From: an uncultured Bacilli bacterium
GTDB lineage: Bacteria > Bacillota_I > Bacilli_A > RF39 > UBA660
Direction of reading: 5' to 3'
Assembly: GCA_934101115.1 (NCBI GenBank)
Contig: CAKOPW010000048.1
Span: 1 to 5,088, forward strand
DNA length: 5,088 nt
Below the pieces are notes generated by a model, which ran no database searches, was not told the origin of the DNA, and worked only from the letters and a program-made list of their open reading frames with translations. Positions 5,074-5,088 of this stretch are shown here, in pieces. The first letter of the stretch is position 1; every line of letters starts with the position of its first letter. Made by a program: the position numbers and the translations under genes.

Positions 5074-5088
5074 CTCCAACTTTTGGAG
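5074..5088 (+). terminator. Probable tRNA terminator, cut by the window end
   Basis: Perfect 6-bp inverted repeat CTCCAA / TTGGAG (5074-5079 and 5083-5088) with a CTT loop, starting 12 nt after the tRNA 3' end. The window stops exactly at the last base of the right arm, so any T tract is unseen. The left-hand flank AGAAATCTG would extend the stem if the next bases are CAGATTTCT. Position and symmetry make a terminator the best reading, but the decisive part is missing. Confidence 0.5.

Noticed and set aside
1..5088. UGA read as tryptophan (mycoplasma-type code)
   Set aside because: The tRNA-Trp anticodon is CCA, the tryptophan codons checked are TGG, and TGA is a stop at an ATGA gene junction.

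Overview
The window is strongly AT-rich, short-gapped bacterial DNA with purine-rich Shine-Dalgarno sites, extended -10 promoters and very lysine/asparagine/isoleucine-rich proteins. This points to a low-GC member of the Firmicutes, most likely a reduced-genome Bacilli-type gut organism (inference). The genetic code looks standard. The tryptophan tRNA has a CCA anticodon, the tryptophans I checked (one each in the Thr-rich protein, the 127-aa secreted protein and the radical SAM protein) are all TGG, and TGA serves as a stop at 2465-2467. All eight protein genes lie on the minus strand. The only plus-strand gene is a tRNA at the right edge.

Right edge (about 4912-5088): a tRNA-Trp(CCA) gene with encoded CCA runs rightward from its own sigma-A-type promoter. 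It is followed by an inverted repeat cut by the window end, probably the left part of a terminator. Back to back with it, a leftward promoter drives a radical SAM/SPASM enzyme gene. The two promoters share the same short intergenic stretch.

Middle (2089-4899, minus strand): the radical SAM/SPASM gene is followed after 40 nt by a second extended -10 promoter. Three tightly packed genes of unknown function come next: a 470-aa cysteine-free cytoplasmic protein, a 64-aa helical protein and a 118-aa protein. They overlap by 11 and 4 nt, and the cassette ends at an AT-only intrinsic terminator that overlaps the last stop codon. The arrangement suggests a small functional unit around a radical SAM enzyme, but substrate and product cannot be read from the sequence.

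Left (1-2081, minus strand): a strong promoter starts a second operon of at least five genes for envelope or exported proteins. They are an Asn-rich/TM/Thr-rich-stalk protein, two single-pass membrane-anchored proteins, a protein with a cleavable signal peptide, and the first 21 codons of another exported or membrane protein. The first and third genes carry what looks like the same extracellular beta-rich domain, one on a long threonine-rich stalk and one directly after its membrane anchor. This suggests a multi-subunit surface assembly not obviously matching a known system.
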